Shown: positions 7,743-16,730, numbered from the stretch's first letter. The stretch is DNA of 64,000 bases from Mesorhizobium sp. (GCA_004020365.1 SAQR01000006.1:82980-146979), one strand, 5' to 3'. The notes: generated by a model not told the origin, from the sequence alone. A program made the numbers and translations.

Positions 7743-9779
7743 TCAACTCCGCCCGTTCACCAAATCCCCGGCAATGTCGTACTTGCCGGAAATGCGCATC
7801 TTGTAGACTTCGTAATTCTCCATCACGCGCTGGACGTAACTTCTTGTTTCGGTATAGGGAATCCGCTCGATCCAGTCGACGACGGCGTCGATGTCCTTGC
7901 CGCGCGGGTCGCCATATCTGGCCACCCACTGGGCGGCGCGGTTGGGGCCGGCATTGTAGCCGGCGAAGGTCAGCACATAGGAGCCGTCGAAGCGGCCGAG
8001 TTGCTCGCCGAGGAAGGCGGCGCCCAGGGTCGCGTTGTAGCCGGCGTCGGTGGTCAGCCGCGCCTGCGAGAACGCCATCCCGGCCTTCTTCGCCAATTGC
8101 CTGGCGGTCCCCGGCATCAGCTGCAGCAGCCCCCGCGCGCCGGCGCTCGAGACGGCGCCGATGTTGAACTCGCTTTCCTGGCGGGCGATCGCATAGGCCA
8201 GCGCCTTGCCGGAGCCGGAAATGTTGGCGGTCTCGGGAATGACGCCGAGCGGATGCGACAGCGCCCCGACATCGATGCCGCGCGCGCCGGCGATCTTGCC
8301 GACCTTCAGGGCCAGGAAGTGATTGCCCTGCTTTTCCGCCATCGCGGCCAGCAGCGCCAGCTCTCCGGGACTGGTCAACTGGCCGGCGAGGTCGCGGTAA
8401 AGCGTGTCGGCGTAGCGCTCGTAGCCCGCGTCCCGCAGCCGCTTGATGGCGCTGACCGCCTCGCGGCTGGCGAAATTCCGGTGGTCGGTGGCGCTCGGCT
8501 GCGGATGGGCGATGTTGAGGACCTGCCGGCCGACGCGCCCGCCGGCGAGTTGGCCGTAGAACGTCGTGCCGTAGGCGGCGGCACGGCTAAAATAATCTTT
8601 TGCGCTGCCGGGGCCGCCGGCTTCGGCCGCACGGCCGAGCCAATAGTAGGCGCGCGACAGCGAAATCGGCCCCTGGGCGAGACCGGCGATCCGCTCAAAA
8701 TGCCTGGCAGCGGTGGTGGGATCGTTGAGACCGCGCAGCGCGTACCAGCCGGCATGAAACTCCGCATCCGCCGCGTTGGCAGGAGTTTCGGCGGCGTGTG
8801 CTGCGACGATCCTGTAGGCGGTCTTCATGTCGCCCTGGTCGACCAGTTCGCGCGACAGCACCCGTCGCTCGGCCCACCAGGCATCCGGGTCGACCAGCGC
8901 GTTGCGGTCGCTCGGCGCCTTCATCACCATTGCGGCAGCGTCGGAGAACTTCTGTTGCTTGCGCAGATATTGGGCTTGGGCGAAGAGATAGCCGGCCGAA
9001 TGCTGCGCGGCGGGCACCGCCTTCAGCAGTCTGGCCGCGTTCTTGTCGCCCCTATCGGCCGCGGCCCAGGCGTCGGCCAGCTGCCGGGCGCCGGCAAGGC
9101 CGGCGACGCGCAGCGCCGAATTGACGCGGTCGACATAAAACATGCGCTCCATGCGAAAACGGTGGTCGGCTGCCGGGATCAGCGTCCCGAATTCCTGGAC
9201 GATCGCCGCCTCGTCCCTGGCTTGCAGTTTCTCTGTGCGCCAGAAAGGCGACAGCACCGAGCGCGCCGCCTGAATGTTGCCCTGCGACACATAGGAGCGG
9301 GCAAGGATCACCACGCCCTCGGCTGTCTGCGGCTGGCTGCCGCCGAAAGCCTGCACCACGATCTCAGGCGCGGGGTTCTCGCGGTAGAGCGCGCGCTCGC
9401 TGTTCTTGCGCAAGGCGATCATGCCCGGCCAGTTCGGCAGCATTTTCGCAGCATCGGCGATCTCGCCGCTTGGCACCTTGTCACCGCCATAGAGCGCGAT
9501 CGCCCAGGCAAGGATGTGCTGGTCGAGCGAATTGACCGGCAGGGCGTCGCGCACCTGGCGCGCACCGGTAATGTCGTTTGTCGCCAGCGCGTCGAGGCCG
9601 CTCTTCAGCCTGGCGACGCTGGCGGATGGAGATCCCGCATCCGGCAGATTTGGCGTTGGAATGGCCGAAGTGACCCGCACATCGACTTTGCCGGCGGCCA
9701 CAAGGGTCGGCGTCAACAGGACAATTGCGCCAACCAGCGCGAAAAAATGAGGCTGCCTGGTCGGCATGGCTTTCATCAT
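7743..9779 (-). CDS. Soluble lytic murein transglycosylase (Slt70 type)
   Basis: This 678-residue periplasmic enzyme cleaves the glycan strand of peptidoglycan to give 1,6-anhydromuropeptides. An N-terminal signal segment (MPTRQPHFFALVGAIVLL, then ending VAAG) is followed by a long alpha-helical superhelix rich in Ala, Arg and Leu. A C-terminal SLT domain near 520-650 follows: IARQESEFNIGAVSSAGARG with the catalytic Glu, then LLQLMPGTARQLA, and later FAGYNAGPNRAAQWVARYGD. The start at 9779 has AAGG five bases upstream; an extended start seven codons earlier lacks this. It is transcribed away from dapA. Length and order of domains match the family. Confidence 0.92.
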   Translation of the reverse strand: MMKAMPTRQPHFFALVGAIVLLTPTLVAAGKVDVRVTSAIPTPNLPDAGSPSASVARLKSGLDALATNDITGARQVRDALPVNSLDQHILAWAIALYGGDKVPSGEIADAAKMLPNWPGMIALRKNSERALYRENPAPEIVVQAFGGSQPQTAEGVVILARSYVSQGNIQAARSVLSPFWRTEKLQARDEAAIVQEFGTLIPAADHRFRMERMFYVDRVNSALRVAGLAGARQLADAWAAADRGDKNAARLLKAVPAAQHSAGYLFAQAQYLRKQQKFSDAAAMVMKAPSDRNALVDPDAWWAERRVLSRELVDQGDMKTAYRIVAAHAAETPANAADAEFHAGWYALRGLNDPTTAARHFERIAGLAQGPISLSRAYYWLGRAAEAGGPGSAKDYFSRAAAYGTTFYGQLAGGRVGRQVLNIAHPQPSATDHRNFASREAVSAIKRLRDAGYERYADTLYRDLAGQLTSPGELALLAAMAEKQGNHFLALKVGKIAGARGIDVGALSHPLGVIPETANISGSGKALAYAIARQESEFNIGAVSSAGARGLLQLMPGTARQLAKKAGMAFSQARLTTDAGYNATLGAAFLGEQLGRFDGSYVLTFAGYNAGPNRAAQWVARYGDPRGKDIDAVVDWIERIPYTETRSYVQRVMENYEVYKMRISGKYDIAGDLVNGRS

Positions 9780-10099
9780 TCCTGCCTTGCACATTACCAA
9801 CAGGCACAGATCGACTGAAGCCTAGTTGGCTGTGATGAAGAGCCCGTAAACAAAGGGCTGTCGAGGTCGTTCAAATTGCGCTTGCTGGCACTACCGCCAC
9901 GCTTGCCGCGCAACAATGTCGAGACTATGGTGCGCCGCTTCGCTTTCGGCTAGAAGGCGCGCACGACAAAACACCTGCAGCGCCGCGCGTCTTCTCAGAG
10001 GCGCAAAGGAAGCTGTAGCACTTTAAATTTGGCGCATGATCTTTCCGTGAATCGACATCGATTTTCGGGTCATGCGCTAGTCCCAAGGAGTTGGACGAC
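9780..10099. other. 320-bp divergent control region between transglycosylase and dapA
   Basis: No gene is visible. The right part (10032-10077) is a copy of the 'gatcatg' intergenic repeat. AAGGAG at 10085-10090 is the dapA ribosome site, nine bases before its ATG. Confidence 0.7.
10032..10077. repeat. Intergenic 'gatcatg' repeat, family B
   Basis: GCGCATGATCTTTCCGTGAA opens the element and TTTTCGGGTCATGCGC closes it. This gives a dyad with GCGCATGA/TCATGCGC outer arms. Related sequences with the core CGAAAAGTGG...CCGGTTT are at 17310, 22813 and 50905. This is a common intergenic repeat in Rhizobiales (established knowledge, from memory). Confidence 0.65.
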
Positions 10100-10981
10100 A
10101 TGCTGAGAGGCTCGCTTACCGCGCTCGTGACACCGTTCGAAAAGAGCGGCCGTTTCGACGAGAAAGCGTTTCGCGCCTTCATCGCCTGGCAGATCGCTGA
10201 GGGCACGACGGGCGTGGTTCCGGTCGGCACCACCGGCGAGTCGCCGACGTTGTCGCATGACGAGCACCGCCAAGTCGTCAAGGTCTGTATCGAGGTAGCC
10301 AAGGGTCGCGTTCCGGTCGTCGCCGGCGCCGGCTCCAACAACACCGAAGAGGCGGTCGGCCTGGTGCAATATGCCGAGAAGGCGGGCGCCGACGCGGCAC
10401 TTGTCGTCACGCCTTACTACAACAGGCCGACGCAGCGCGGCCTCTACGCGCATTTCGCCGCCGTCGCCAAGGCAACCAGCCTGCCGATCATCATCTACAA
10501 CATTCCGCCGCGCTCGGTGATCGACATGATGCCCGAGACGATGGGCCAACTGGTGCATGACTTCAAGAACATCGTCGGCGTCAAGGACGCCACCGGCAAG
10601 GTCGAGCGGGTTTCCGAGCAGCGCGCCACCTGCGGCAAGGATTTCATCCAGCTTTCCGGCGAGGATGCCTCGGCGCTCGGCTTCAACGCCCATGGCGGCG
10701 TCGGCTGCATTTCGGTGACGGCGAATGTCGCGCCGCGGCTGTGCGCCGAATTCCAGGAGGCCACGCTTTCCGGCGACAACGCCAAGGCGCTGGAGTTGCA
10801 GGACCGCCTGCTGCCGCTGCACAAGGCGATTTTCCTGGAACCCGGCGTGTCCGGCGCGAAATATGCGCTGTCGAAGCTCGGCAAGGTCGAGAACGTGCTG
10901 CGTTCGCCGCTGCTCACCGTCGAGCCGTCGACCGCCGAAAAGATCGATGCGGCCATGAAGCACGCCGGCTTGATAAACTAA
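10100..10981 (+). CDS. dapA: 4-hydroxy-tetrahydrodipicolinate synthase
   Basis: This 293-residue TIM-barrel enzyme condenses pyruvate with aspartate semialdehyde at the entry to lysine and diaminopimelate synthesis. It has the [14 protein letters not shown] motif with the Thr-Thr of the active-site relay and [18 protein letters not shown] with the catalytic Tyr. [14 protein letters not shown] holds the Lys that forms the Schiff base with pyruvate. A TTG nine bases earlier is in frame, but the ATG at 10100 has AAGGAG at a proper distance. It is followed 25 bp later by smpB on the same strand. Confidence 0.95.
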   Translation: MLRGSLTALVTPFEKSGRFDEKAFRAFIAWQIAEGTTGVVPVGTTGESPTLSHDEHRQVVKVCIEVAKGRVPVVAGAGSNNTEEAVGLVQYAEKAGADAALVVTPYYNRPTQRGLYAHFAAVAKATSLPIIIYNIPPRSVIDMMPETMGQLVHDFKNIVGVKDATGKVERVSEQRATCGKDFIQLSGEDASALGFNAHGGVGCISVTANVAPRLCAEFQEATLSGDNAKALELQDRLLPLHKAIFLEPGVSGAKYALSKLGKVENVLRSPLLTVEPSTAEKIDAAMKHAGLIN

Positions 10982-11006
10982 GGATAAGGCGCCACCTCTC
11001 CGCATC

Positions 11007-11486
11007 ATGAATCAAGTCAGAAAAGCCGATCCCAACAACAAGACCGTTGCGGAAAACCGCAAGGCGCGGTTTTCCTACGAGGTGCTCGACACGATCGAGG
11101 CCGGCCTGGTGCTGACCGGCACCGAGGTGAAGTCGCTGCGCCAGGGCCAGGCCAACATCCAGGACAGCTACGCCTCGGTCGAGGGCGGCGAGATCTGGCT
11201 GATCAACTCCTATCTGCCGGAATATCTGCAGGCCAACCGCTTCAACCATGAGCCACGCCGGCGCCGCAAACTCCTGCTCAACAAGCGCGAGATGGCCAAG
11301 CTGGCGCAGAGCGTCGATCGCGAAGGCATGACGCTGGTGCCGTTAAAAATCTATTTCAACGACCAGGGCCGGGCGAAACTTTTGCTCGCCGTCGGCCGCG
11401 GCAAGAAATTGCACGACAAGCGCGAGACCGAAAAGCAGCGCGACTGGTCGCGCGAAAAGGGCCGGCTGCTGAAGGAGCGTGGGTGA
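11007..11486 (+). CDS. smpB: SsrA-binding protein SmpB
   Basis: This 159-residue small basic protein binds tmRNA and brings it to stalled ribosomes for trans-translation. The conserved oligonucleotide-binding core is visible: [51 protein letters not shown], and the C-terminal tail [19 protein letters not shown] that reaches the decoding centre. dapA-smpB adjacency is common in alphaproteobacteria. The tmRNA gene itself was not seen in this window. Confidence 0.96.
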   Translation: MNQVRKADPNNKTVAENRKARFSYEVLDTIEAGLVLTGTEVKSLRQGQANIQDSYASVEGGEIWLINSYLPEYLQANRFNHEPRRRRKLLLNKREMAKLAQSVDREGMTLVPLKIYFNDQGRAKLLLAVGRGKKLHDKRETEKQRDWSREKGRLLKERG

Positions 11487-11492
11487 GGAGTG

Positions 11493-11531
11493 GTCCGCAA
11501 AGCGGACGGAAAGCCAACGATTTGGCTTTTC
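11493..11531 (+). terminator. Two adjacent hairpins after smpB, possible terminator
   Basis: GTCCGC-AAA-GCGGAC (11493-11507) is followed by AAAGCCAA-cgat-TTGGCTTT (11510-11529) and a short TTCG. The second stem is terminator-like, but its T-run is poor. It may instead be an intergenic palindrome. Confidence 0.4.
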
Positions 11532-11592
11532 GAGCGACGAACGCCCGGAGCCATAGCGGAGGGCAGGGCGGATCAACAGCGATAGGCCTCTT

Positions 11593-12336
11593 TTGAAGAA
11601 CCGGATCGTCTTTTGGGGTGCGGCCAGCCTGATCCTGGCGTGCCTCGTCACGGCCGCCGGTTATTTCTATTTCCAGCCGTTTTCTCCGGACCGCGGCAAA
11701 TATCCGCTCAGGGGCATCGACGTTTCGCATCATCAGCGACAGATCGACTGGCGGCGTGTTGCCGCCGACGATGTCGCCTTTGCCATCATCAAGGCAACCG
11801 AAGGCGGCGACCATGTCGACGATGCCTTCGCCGCCAATCTGCGCGAGGCGCGTGCGGCCGGTCTGGCGGTCGGCGCCTATCATTTCTTCACCTTCTGCAG
11901 GCCAGGCGCCGATCAGGCGAAGAATTTCATCTCGATCGTGCCGCGCGATCAAGCGCTGCTGCCGCCGGTGGTGGATATTGAATTCGTCGGCAATTGCCCG
12001 CGGCGGCCACCGCCCGATGAATTGAACAAAGAACTCTCGGCTTTCCTCGGTCCTGTCGAGGCAGCTTTCGGCAAGACGGCGATCCTCTATGTGACCGACG
12101 ACGCGGCACGGACCTATGCCGGCCAGATCGCCGGCCGCCCGCGCTGGGTTCGTTCGCTGGCGCTGCAGCCAGGTCATGACGACTGGATCTATTGGCAGTA
12201 CCACGACAGCGGTCGCGTCGACGGCATCAGTGGCGATGTCGATCTGAATGTGCTCCAGGGCGGGCCGGAGAAATTGGCCGAGTTGTTTGCGCCACCGCCC
12301 GAATCTATCTCTCCAGAAACGCCGCTATCTCCCTGA
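11593..12336 (+). CDS. GH25-family muramidase (lysozyme-like), membrane-anchored or secreted
   Basis: This 247-residue protein starts at a TTG (11593). A hydrophobic N-terminus (FWGAASLILACLVTAAGYFY) acts as signal anchor. The rest is a GH25 barrel: LRGIDVSHHQRQIDWRRVAA, FAIIKATEGGDHVDDAFAAN, GAYHFFTFCRPGADQAKNF, then PPVVDIEFVGNC with the catalytic acidic pair, and IYWQYHDSGRVDGISGDVDL at the end. Such enzymes cut the beta-1,4 bond in peptidoglycan. Its last 32 bases overlap the end of the convergent glycosylase gene, so the two transcripts are antisense there. A role in wall remodelling is inferred. Confidence 0.9.
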   Translation: MKNRIVFWGAASLILACLVTAAGYFYFQPFSPDRGKYPLRGIDVSHHQRQIDWRRVAADDVAFAIIKATEGGDHVDDAFAANLREARAAGLAVGAYHFFTFCRPGADQAKNFISIVPRDQALLPPVVDIEFVGNCPRRPPPDELNKELSAFLGPVEAAFGKTAILYVTDDAARTYAGQIAGRPRWVRSLALQPGHDDWIYWQYHDSGRVDGISGDVDLNVLQGGPEKLAELFAPPPESISPETPLSP

Positions 12337-12982
12337 AGACGTTGACGAACATTGCTTCCGTCAGCACGCCGGTGTTGGTATTGTAGCGCGAGCAATGATA
12401 ACTGGAAAACAGCGTGACGCCATTGGTTTGCTGCTGCCCGCCATGCTTGAACGGATAAGCCGCAACACGCTGGCCAAGCGCCCGCACGGTCGACTGGTGC
12501 GCGATCGAGCCCAGCGCCAGCACGGCGCGCAGGTTCTTAAACCGCGCGATCGTCGGCACCAGGAACCTCCGGCAGGTGGCAATCTCGGCGCCGGCCGGCT
12601 TGTTGTCGGGCGGCACGCAGCGAACTGCATTGGTGATCGCCGTGCCGACAAGCTCCAGCCCGTCATCGGGCCGCGCCTTGAATTGGCCGCGGGCAAAGCC
12701 GTGTGCGATCAGCGTGTTGTATAGCAGGTCGCCGGCAAAATCGCCGGTGAAGGGGCGTCCGGTGCGGTTTGCGCCGCGCAGGCCCGGCGCCAGTCCGACG
12801 ATCAGCAGCCGCACCGCATCCTCGCCCTCGGGCGGCTGGAAGGTCGGCACCGGTGCATTGAACCAGGACGGCTCGCGCTGCCGCCATAGCGCTCTAAAAT
12901 CATGCAGCCGCGGGCAGAGCGGGCAATCGCGATCGGGCTCGGGGGACGCGATCAGGGGAGCGGCCAAGACCGCCGCCGTCAA
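12305..12982 (-). CDS. Uracil-DNA glycosylase, family 5 (UDGb) type
   Basis: This 225-residue enzyme removes uracil and other deaminated bases from DNA. An N-terminal pair in RDCPLCPRLHDFR would provide iron-sulfur cysteines, with further Cys in AVRCVPPDNKP and EIATCRRFLVP. LLIVGLAPGLRGANRTGRPF and TGDFAGDLLYNTLIAHGF are the active-site segment of family 5, where Ala replaces the usual acidic residue. The C-terminal motif SSYHCSRYNTNTGVLT carries the conserved His but has Cys where the family normally has Pro. It overlaps the NYN gene upstream by 4 bases, so the two are probably translated together. Confidence 0.85.
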   Translation of the reverse strand: MTAAVLAAPLIASPEPDRDCPLCPRLHDFRALWRQREPSWFNAPVPTFQPPEGEDAVRLLIVGLAPGLRGANRTGRPFTGDFAGDLLYNTLIAHGFARGQFKARPDDGLELVGTAITNAVRCVPPDNKPAGAEIATCRRFLVPTIARFKNLRAVLALGSIAHQSTVRALGQRVAAYPFKHGGQQQTNGVTLFSSYHCSRYNTNTGVLTEAMFVNVFREIAAFLER

Positions 12983-13560
12983 TACTCGTCCTCGTCGACT
13001 TCGGCCGGTTCGGGCCGGCGCACCGGCCGCTCGGACGGATCGCGACCGACATCGCTCTTCAAGGTCATCAGGTCGATGAAATGGTCGGCCTGGCGGCGCA
13101 GATCGTCGGAAATCATCGGCGGCTGCGAAGCCATGGTCGAGACGATCGAGACCTTGCGCCCGCGCCGCTGCAGCGCCTCGACCAGCGTGCGGAAATCACC
13201 GTCGCCGGAAAAGATGACATAGTGGTCGACGACATCGGCGAGTTCCAGCGCATCGACGGTCAGCTCGATATCCATATTGCCCTTGATCTTGCGGCGGCCG
13301 GTCGAGTCGGTGAACTCCTTGGCCGGCTTGGTCACCACCTTGAAGCCGTTATAGTCGAGCCAATCGATCAGCGGCCGGATCGAGGAATACTCCTGATCCT
13401 CGACCAGCGCGGTGTAGTAGTAGGCACGCAGCAGATAGCCGCGCTTCTGAAAGCTCGACAAAAGCCTGCGGTAGTCGATGTCGAAGCCGAGCGCGCGCGA
13501 CGTGGCGTAAAGATTGGCACCGTCGATGAAAAGAGCGATTTTCTCACGAGGGTCGAACAT
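12979..13560 (-). CDS. NYN-domain (LabA/DUF88-like) putative RNase
   Basis: This 193-residue protein starts at 13560 with AAGGAA seven bases upstream; the reading frame stays open 98 codons further, but that part lacks coding character. Motifs of the PIN-like NYN fold are seen: IALFIDGANLYATSRALGFD with the first Asp, GNMDIELTVDALELAD, HYVIFSGDGDFRTLVEALQR with the metal-binding Asp pair, and GRKVSIVSTM. Members are predicted metal-dependent RNases, and LabA itself acts in cyanobacterial clock output. The C-terminus is a charged tail (PEPAEVDEDEY). It overlaps the downstream glycosylase gene by 4 bases, so a shared nucleic-acid maintenance role is possible but inferred. Confidence 0.85.
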   Translation of the reverse strand: MFDPREKIALFIDGANLYATSRALGFDIDYRRLLSSFQKRGYLLRAYYYTALVEDQEYSSIRPLIDWLDYNGFKVVTKPAKEFTDSTGRRKIKGNMDIELTVDALELADVVDHYVIFSGDGDFRTLVEALQRRGRKVSIVSTMASQPPMISDDLRRQADHFIDLMTLKSDVGRDPSERPVRRPEPAEVDEDEY

Positions 13561-13868
13561 GGAAATATTCCTTTTCGAAAATAAGCGGTCGTCTAAATGC
13601 GCTTGACTATCGGTCAGCTTGAAATAACCGGCTGACCTTTCGTCATTCGAGATAGCGCCGGTTTTACGGCAAGCCAAGGGTATGATGCTGCATGGCAAGC
13701 AATTGTGATCGGTTCCGCATAGTCGCAGGCGGTGCCCGCCCAGACTGGACTTGGCCGACCCCCAACTGGGCCCCGACCTGGTATTGCCAAAAAGCTTGTA
13801 TTTTGGCGGCGTTCGGGTTATGGACCGCGCCTGATTTCCATTAAATCCAGGCATGAAAGGGGCAGCTC
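13561..13868. other. 308-bp divergent region between the NYN gene and rpoZ
   Basis: No gene is visible. A dyad GGTCAGC (13612-13618) and GCTGACC (13631-13637) with a 12-base spacer lies 52 bp upstream of the NYN start and could be an operator or a hairpin. The GC-rich part at 13720-13790 looks structured, but I cannot match it to a known RNA. It should contain the rpoZ promoter. Confidence 0.5.
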
Positions 13869-14270
13869 ATGGCCCGCGTAACCGTTGAAGATTGCATCGA
13901 CAAGGTCAACAACCGCTTCGAGCTCGTGCTTCTGGCCGGCCACCGCGCCCGTCAGATCAGCCAGGGCGCGCAGATCACCGTTCCTCGTGACAACGACAAG
14001 AATCCGGTCATCGCGCTGCGCGAGATCGCCGAGGAGACATTGTCGCCCGACGACCTCAAGGAAGACCTGATCCACTCGCTGCAGAAGCATGTCGAGGTCG
14101 ACGAGCCGGAAGCCGACGGCGAGGCGATCGCCGACCAGACCGGTACCGCCGCTGCGGCAACCGACGCTGACGACACCGAGGACAACATCACCTTTGACCG
14201 CATGACCGAGGAAGACCTCCTGGCCGGCATCGAAGGTCTGGTGCCGCCGGAAAAAAGCGACGATTATTAA
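13869..14270 (+). CDS. rpoZ: RNA polymerase omega subunit
   Basis: This 133-residue protein starts [20 protein letters not shown] and continues [20 protein letters not shown], the conserved omega fold that clamps the beta-prime C-terminus. The second half is an acidic extension ([15 protein letters not shown] and further), longer than in enterobacteria and usual in Rhizobiales. rpoZ directly before the rel/spo gene is the common bacterial arrangement, linking polymerase and ppGpp, whose binding site partly involves omega. Confidence 0.96.
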   Translation: MARVTVEDCIDKVNNRFELVLLAGHRARQISQGAQITVPRDNDKNPVIALREIAEETLSPDDLKEDLIHSLQKHVEVDEPEADGEAIADQTGTAAAATDADDTEDNITFDRMTEEDLLAGIEGLVPPEKSDDY

Positions 14271-14282
14271 GCTTCCCACCGG

Positions 14283-14310
14283 CCGCCGACACTTTCGCGC
14301 CGGCGGTTTC
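14283..14310 (+). terminator. Weak hairpin after rpoZ
   Basis: CCGCCG (14283-14288) pairs with CGGCGG (14301-14306), followed by TTTC. A second dyad, ATGCGCCG with CGGCGCAT at 14324-14351, follows before rsh. Either could partly terminate rpoZ transcription. The T-run is too short for a confident call. Confidence 0.35.
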
Positions 14311-14381
14311 GTGGCTATCTATGACATGCGCCGTACGCCTGTGCGGCGCATGATTCATTTCAGCACTGCGAGATCCCGCCC

Positions 14382-16610
14382 ATGATGCGTCAGTATGAGC
14401 TTGTCGAGCGCGTCCAGCGCTACAAGCCTGACGTCAACGAGGCGCTGCTCAACAAGGCCTATGTCTACGCCATGCAGAAGCATGGTCACCAGAAGCGCGC
14501 CTCCGGCGATCCTTATTTCTCGCATCCGCTCGAAGTCGCCGCCATCCTCACCGAAATGCACATGGATGAGGCGACCATCGCGGTTGCCTTGCTGCACGAC
14601 ACGATCGAGGACACCACGGCCACCAGGGCCGAGATCGACGAACTGTTCGGTCCGGAAATGGGCAAGCTGGTCGAAGGCCTGACCAAGCTGAAGAAACTCG
14701 ACCTCGTCTCCAAGAAGGCCGAGCAGGCGGAGAACCTGCGCAAGCTGTTGCTGGCGATATCGGAAGACGTTCGCGTGCTTCTGGTCAAGCTTGCCGACCG
14801 CTTGCACAACATGCGCACCCTCGACCATGTGCCCGAAGCCAAGCGCCTGCGCATCGCCGAGGAAACGATGGATATCTATGCGCCGCTGGCCGGGCGCATG
14901 GGCATGCAGGGCATGCGCGAGGAGCTCGAGGAGATCGCCTTTCGCTTCATCAATCCCGAAGCCTACCGCGCCGTCACCGCGCGGCTCGCCGAAATCTTCG
15001 AGCGCAACAAGGATGTGCTGTCCGAGATCGAGAAGGCGCTGTCGACGCTGTTCGACAAATATAAGATCAAGGCCGAGGTCAAGAGCCGTCAGAAGAAGCC
15101 GTGGTCGGTGTTTCGCAAGATGGAGGCCAAGGCGCTGTCCTTCGAGCAGCTGTCCGACATTTTCGGCTTTCGCGTCCTCGTCGATACCGTCGAGGACTGC
15201 TACCGGGCGCTCGGCGCCATCCACACGACATGGTCGATGGTGCCCGGCCGCTTCAAGGACTACATCTCGACCCCGAAGCAGAACGACTACCGTTCGATCC
15301 ACACCACCATCGTCGGACCGTCGCGGCAGCGCGTCGAGCTGCAGATCCGCACCTATCAGATGAACAAGATCGCCGAATATGGCGTTGCCGCGCATTCGAT
15401 CTACAAGGACAGCGGCGGCAGGGTGAACGGCACCGCCCATGCGATCTCGAAGGAGACCAACGCCTATGCCTGGCTGCGGCGCACCATCGAGCAGTTGGCC
15501 GAAGGCGACAATCCCGAGGACTTCCTCGAAAACACCAAGCTGGAGCTGTTCCAGGACCAGGTGTTCTGCTTCACGCCCAAGGGAATGCTGATCGCGCTGC
15601 CGCGCGGCGCCACGCCGATCGACTTCGCCTACGCCGTGCACACCGATGTCGGCGACACCTGCGTCGGCGCCAAAGTCAACGGCCGCATCATGCCGCTGAT
15701 GACCGAGCTGAAGAATGGCGACGAGGTCGAGATCATCCGCTCCAAAGCGCAGGTGCCGCCGGCGGCGTGGGAATCGGTCGTCGTCACCGGCAAGGCGCGT
15801 TCGGCAATCCGCCGCGCCACCAAGGCCGCCATCCGCAAGCAGTATTCGGGTCTCGGCGTTCGTATTCTGGAGCGCGCGTTCGAGCGGTCCGGCAAGACCT
15901 TCACCAAAGAAAGCCTGAAGTCGGTACTGCACCGGCTGGCGCGCAAGGACGTCGAGGACGTGCTGGCTTCGGTCGGACGCGGCGAACTTGCCTCCACCGA
16001 CGTGATGAAGGCGGTGTTTCCCGACTACAAGGACGAGCGCGTCACGCTGGTTGCGCCCAAGCAGCGCGAGGAGGGCTGGTCGAAGATCCGCAACGCTGCC
16101 GGCATGCTGTTCCAGATTCCGGGCCGCGCCGCACGCAAGGACAAGGACCAGCCAAAGGACGGCGCCGTGCCGATCCGCGGCGTCCGCGGTGACCTGCCGG
16201 TGCGCTTCGCGCCGGAAGGTGCCGTGCCCGGCGACCGCATCGTCGGCATCGTGCAGCCGGGGACCGGCATCACCATTTATCCGATCCAGTCGCCGGCGCT
16301 GCAGGCCTTCGATGACCAGCCCGAACGCTGGATCGACGTGCGCTGGGACATAGACGAGCGCACCAAGGAGCGATTTCCGGCGCGCGTCTCGGTCACCGCC
16401 ATCAACGCGCCGGGCTCGCTGGCCGACATCGCACAGGTCGTTGCATCCAACGATGCCAACATCCATACACTGTCGATGGTGCGCACCGCGCCTGATTTCA
16501 CCGAAATGCTGATCGATCTCGAAGTCTGGGACCTCAAGCACCTGAACCGGCTGCTGTCGCAGCTCAAGGACAATTCGAGCGTCAGCGATGCGCGGCGGGT
16601 GAATGGATAG
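14382..16610 (+). CDS. rsh: Bifunctional (p)ppGpp synthetase/hydrolase, RelA/SpoT homologue
   Basis: This 742-residue long-form Rsh is the only stringent-response enzyme of this type seen here. Domain order: HD hydrolase (about 25-180) with YFSHPLEVAAILTEMHMDEA and VALLHDTIEDTTA; synthetase (about 230-340) with SIFGFRVLVD-like segment, YISTPKQNDYRSIHTTIVGP, and RVELQIRTYQMNKIAEYGVA; TGS (about 385-445) with VFCFTPKGMLIALPRGATPI; and a C-terminal ACT domain (about 665-735). The intact HD motif implies active hydrolase. It makes and destroys ppGpp under starvation and in rhizobia is tied to symbiosis. The stop codon lies inside a tandem-repeat hairpin. Confidence 0.96.
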   Translation: MMRQYELVERVQRYKPDVNEALLNKAYVYAMQKHGHQKRASGDPYFSHPLEVAAILTEMHMDEATIAVALLHDTIEDTTATRAEIDELFGPEMGKLVEGLTKLKKLDLVSKKAEQAENLRKLLLAISEDVRVLLVKLADRLHNMRTLDHVPEAKRLRIAEETMDIYAPLAGRMGMQGMREELEEIAFRFINPEAYRAVTARLAEIFERNKDVLSEIEKALSTLFDKYKIKAEVKSRQKKPWSVFRKMEAKALSFEQLSDIFGFRVLVDTVEDCYRALGAIHTTWSMVPGRFKDYISTPKQNDYRSIHTTIVGPSRQRVELQIRTYQMNKIAEYGVAAHSIYKDSGGRVNGTAHAISKETNAYAWLRRTIEQLAEGDNPEDFLENTKLELFQDQVFCFTPKGMLIALPRGATPIDFAYAVHTDVGDTCVGAKVNGRIMPLMTELKNGDEVEIIRSKAQVPPAAWESVVVTGKARSAIRRATKAAIRKQYSGLGVRILERAFERSGKTFTKESLKSVLHRLARKDVEDVLASVGRGELASTDVMKAVFPDYKDERVTLVAPKQREEGWSKIRNAAGMLFQIPGRAARKDKDQPKDGAVPIRGVRGDLPVRFAPEGAVPGDRIVGIVQPGTGITIYPIQSPALQAFDDQPERWIDVRWDIDERTKERFPARVSVTAINAPGSLADIAQVVASNDANIHTLSMVRTAPDFTEMLIDLEVWDLKHLNRLLSQLKDNSSVSDARRVNG

Positions 16611-16716
16611 TGAATAGCGAATAGTGAATAGCGAATAGCGAATAGTTAGTAGGGAATAGTGAAGGGTACTCTCGCTATTCGCTACTCGCTACTCGCTACT
16701 CACTATTCGCTACTCC
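16606..16716. repeat. Tandem 7-mer repeat followed by its own reverse complement (family C, copy 1)
   Basis: The left arm (16606-16662) repeats AATAGCG/AATAGTG about six times. The right arm (16671-16715) repeats the complementary CGCTATT/CGCTACT units. The transcript could fold into a long, register-tolerant hairpin. It spans from the rsh stop codon, which lies within the repeat, to just before the pyrE ribosome site. A second locus of the same design but other sequence is at 48207-48342. Confidence 0.85.
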
Positions 16717-16730
16717 ACATGGAGCCAACA

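Noticed and set aside
11007-11592. tmRNA gene next to smpB
   Set aside because: No tag-peptide frame or tRNA-like acceptor arms were found, and the hairpins after smpB are too short.
13680-13800. Structured RNA (6S-like) upstream of rpoZ
   Set aside because: GC-rich and possibly folded, but no closing stem or conserved bubble could be matched by eye.
13561-13854. N-terminal extension of the NYN protein
   Set aside because: The frame is open, but the extension is not coding-like, and AAGGAA correctly precedes the ATG at 13560.
14355-16541. 728-codon open frame on the minus strand opposite rsh
   Set aside because: It is a shadow of the high third-position GC of rsh; its translation has no fold-like pattern, and rsh shows all its domains.
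16606-16716. CRISPR-like array at the short repeats
   Set aside because: Units are 7 bases without spacers and are followed by their own reverse complement; no cas genes are present.
16659-16730. N-terminal extension of PyrE
   Set aside because: It would be translated from the tandem repeat; the family starts at MDTDE, and GGAG is at the right distance.
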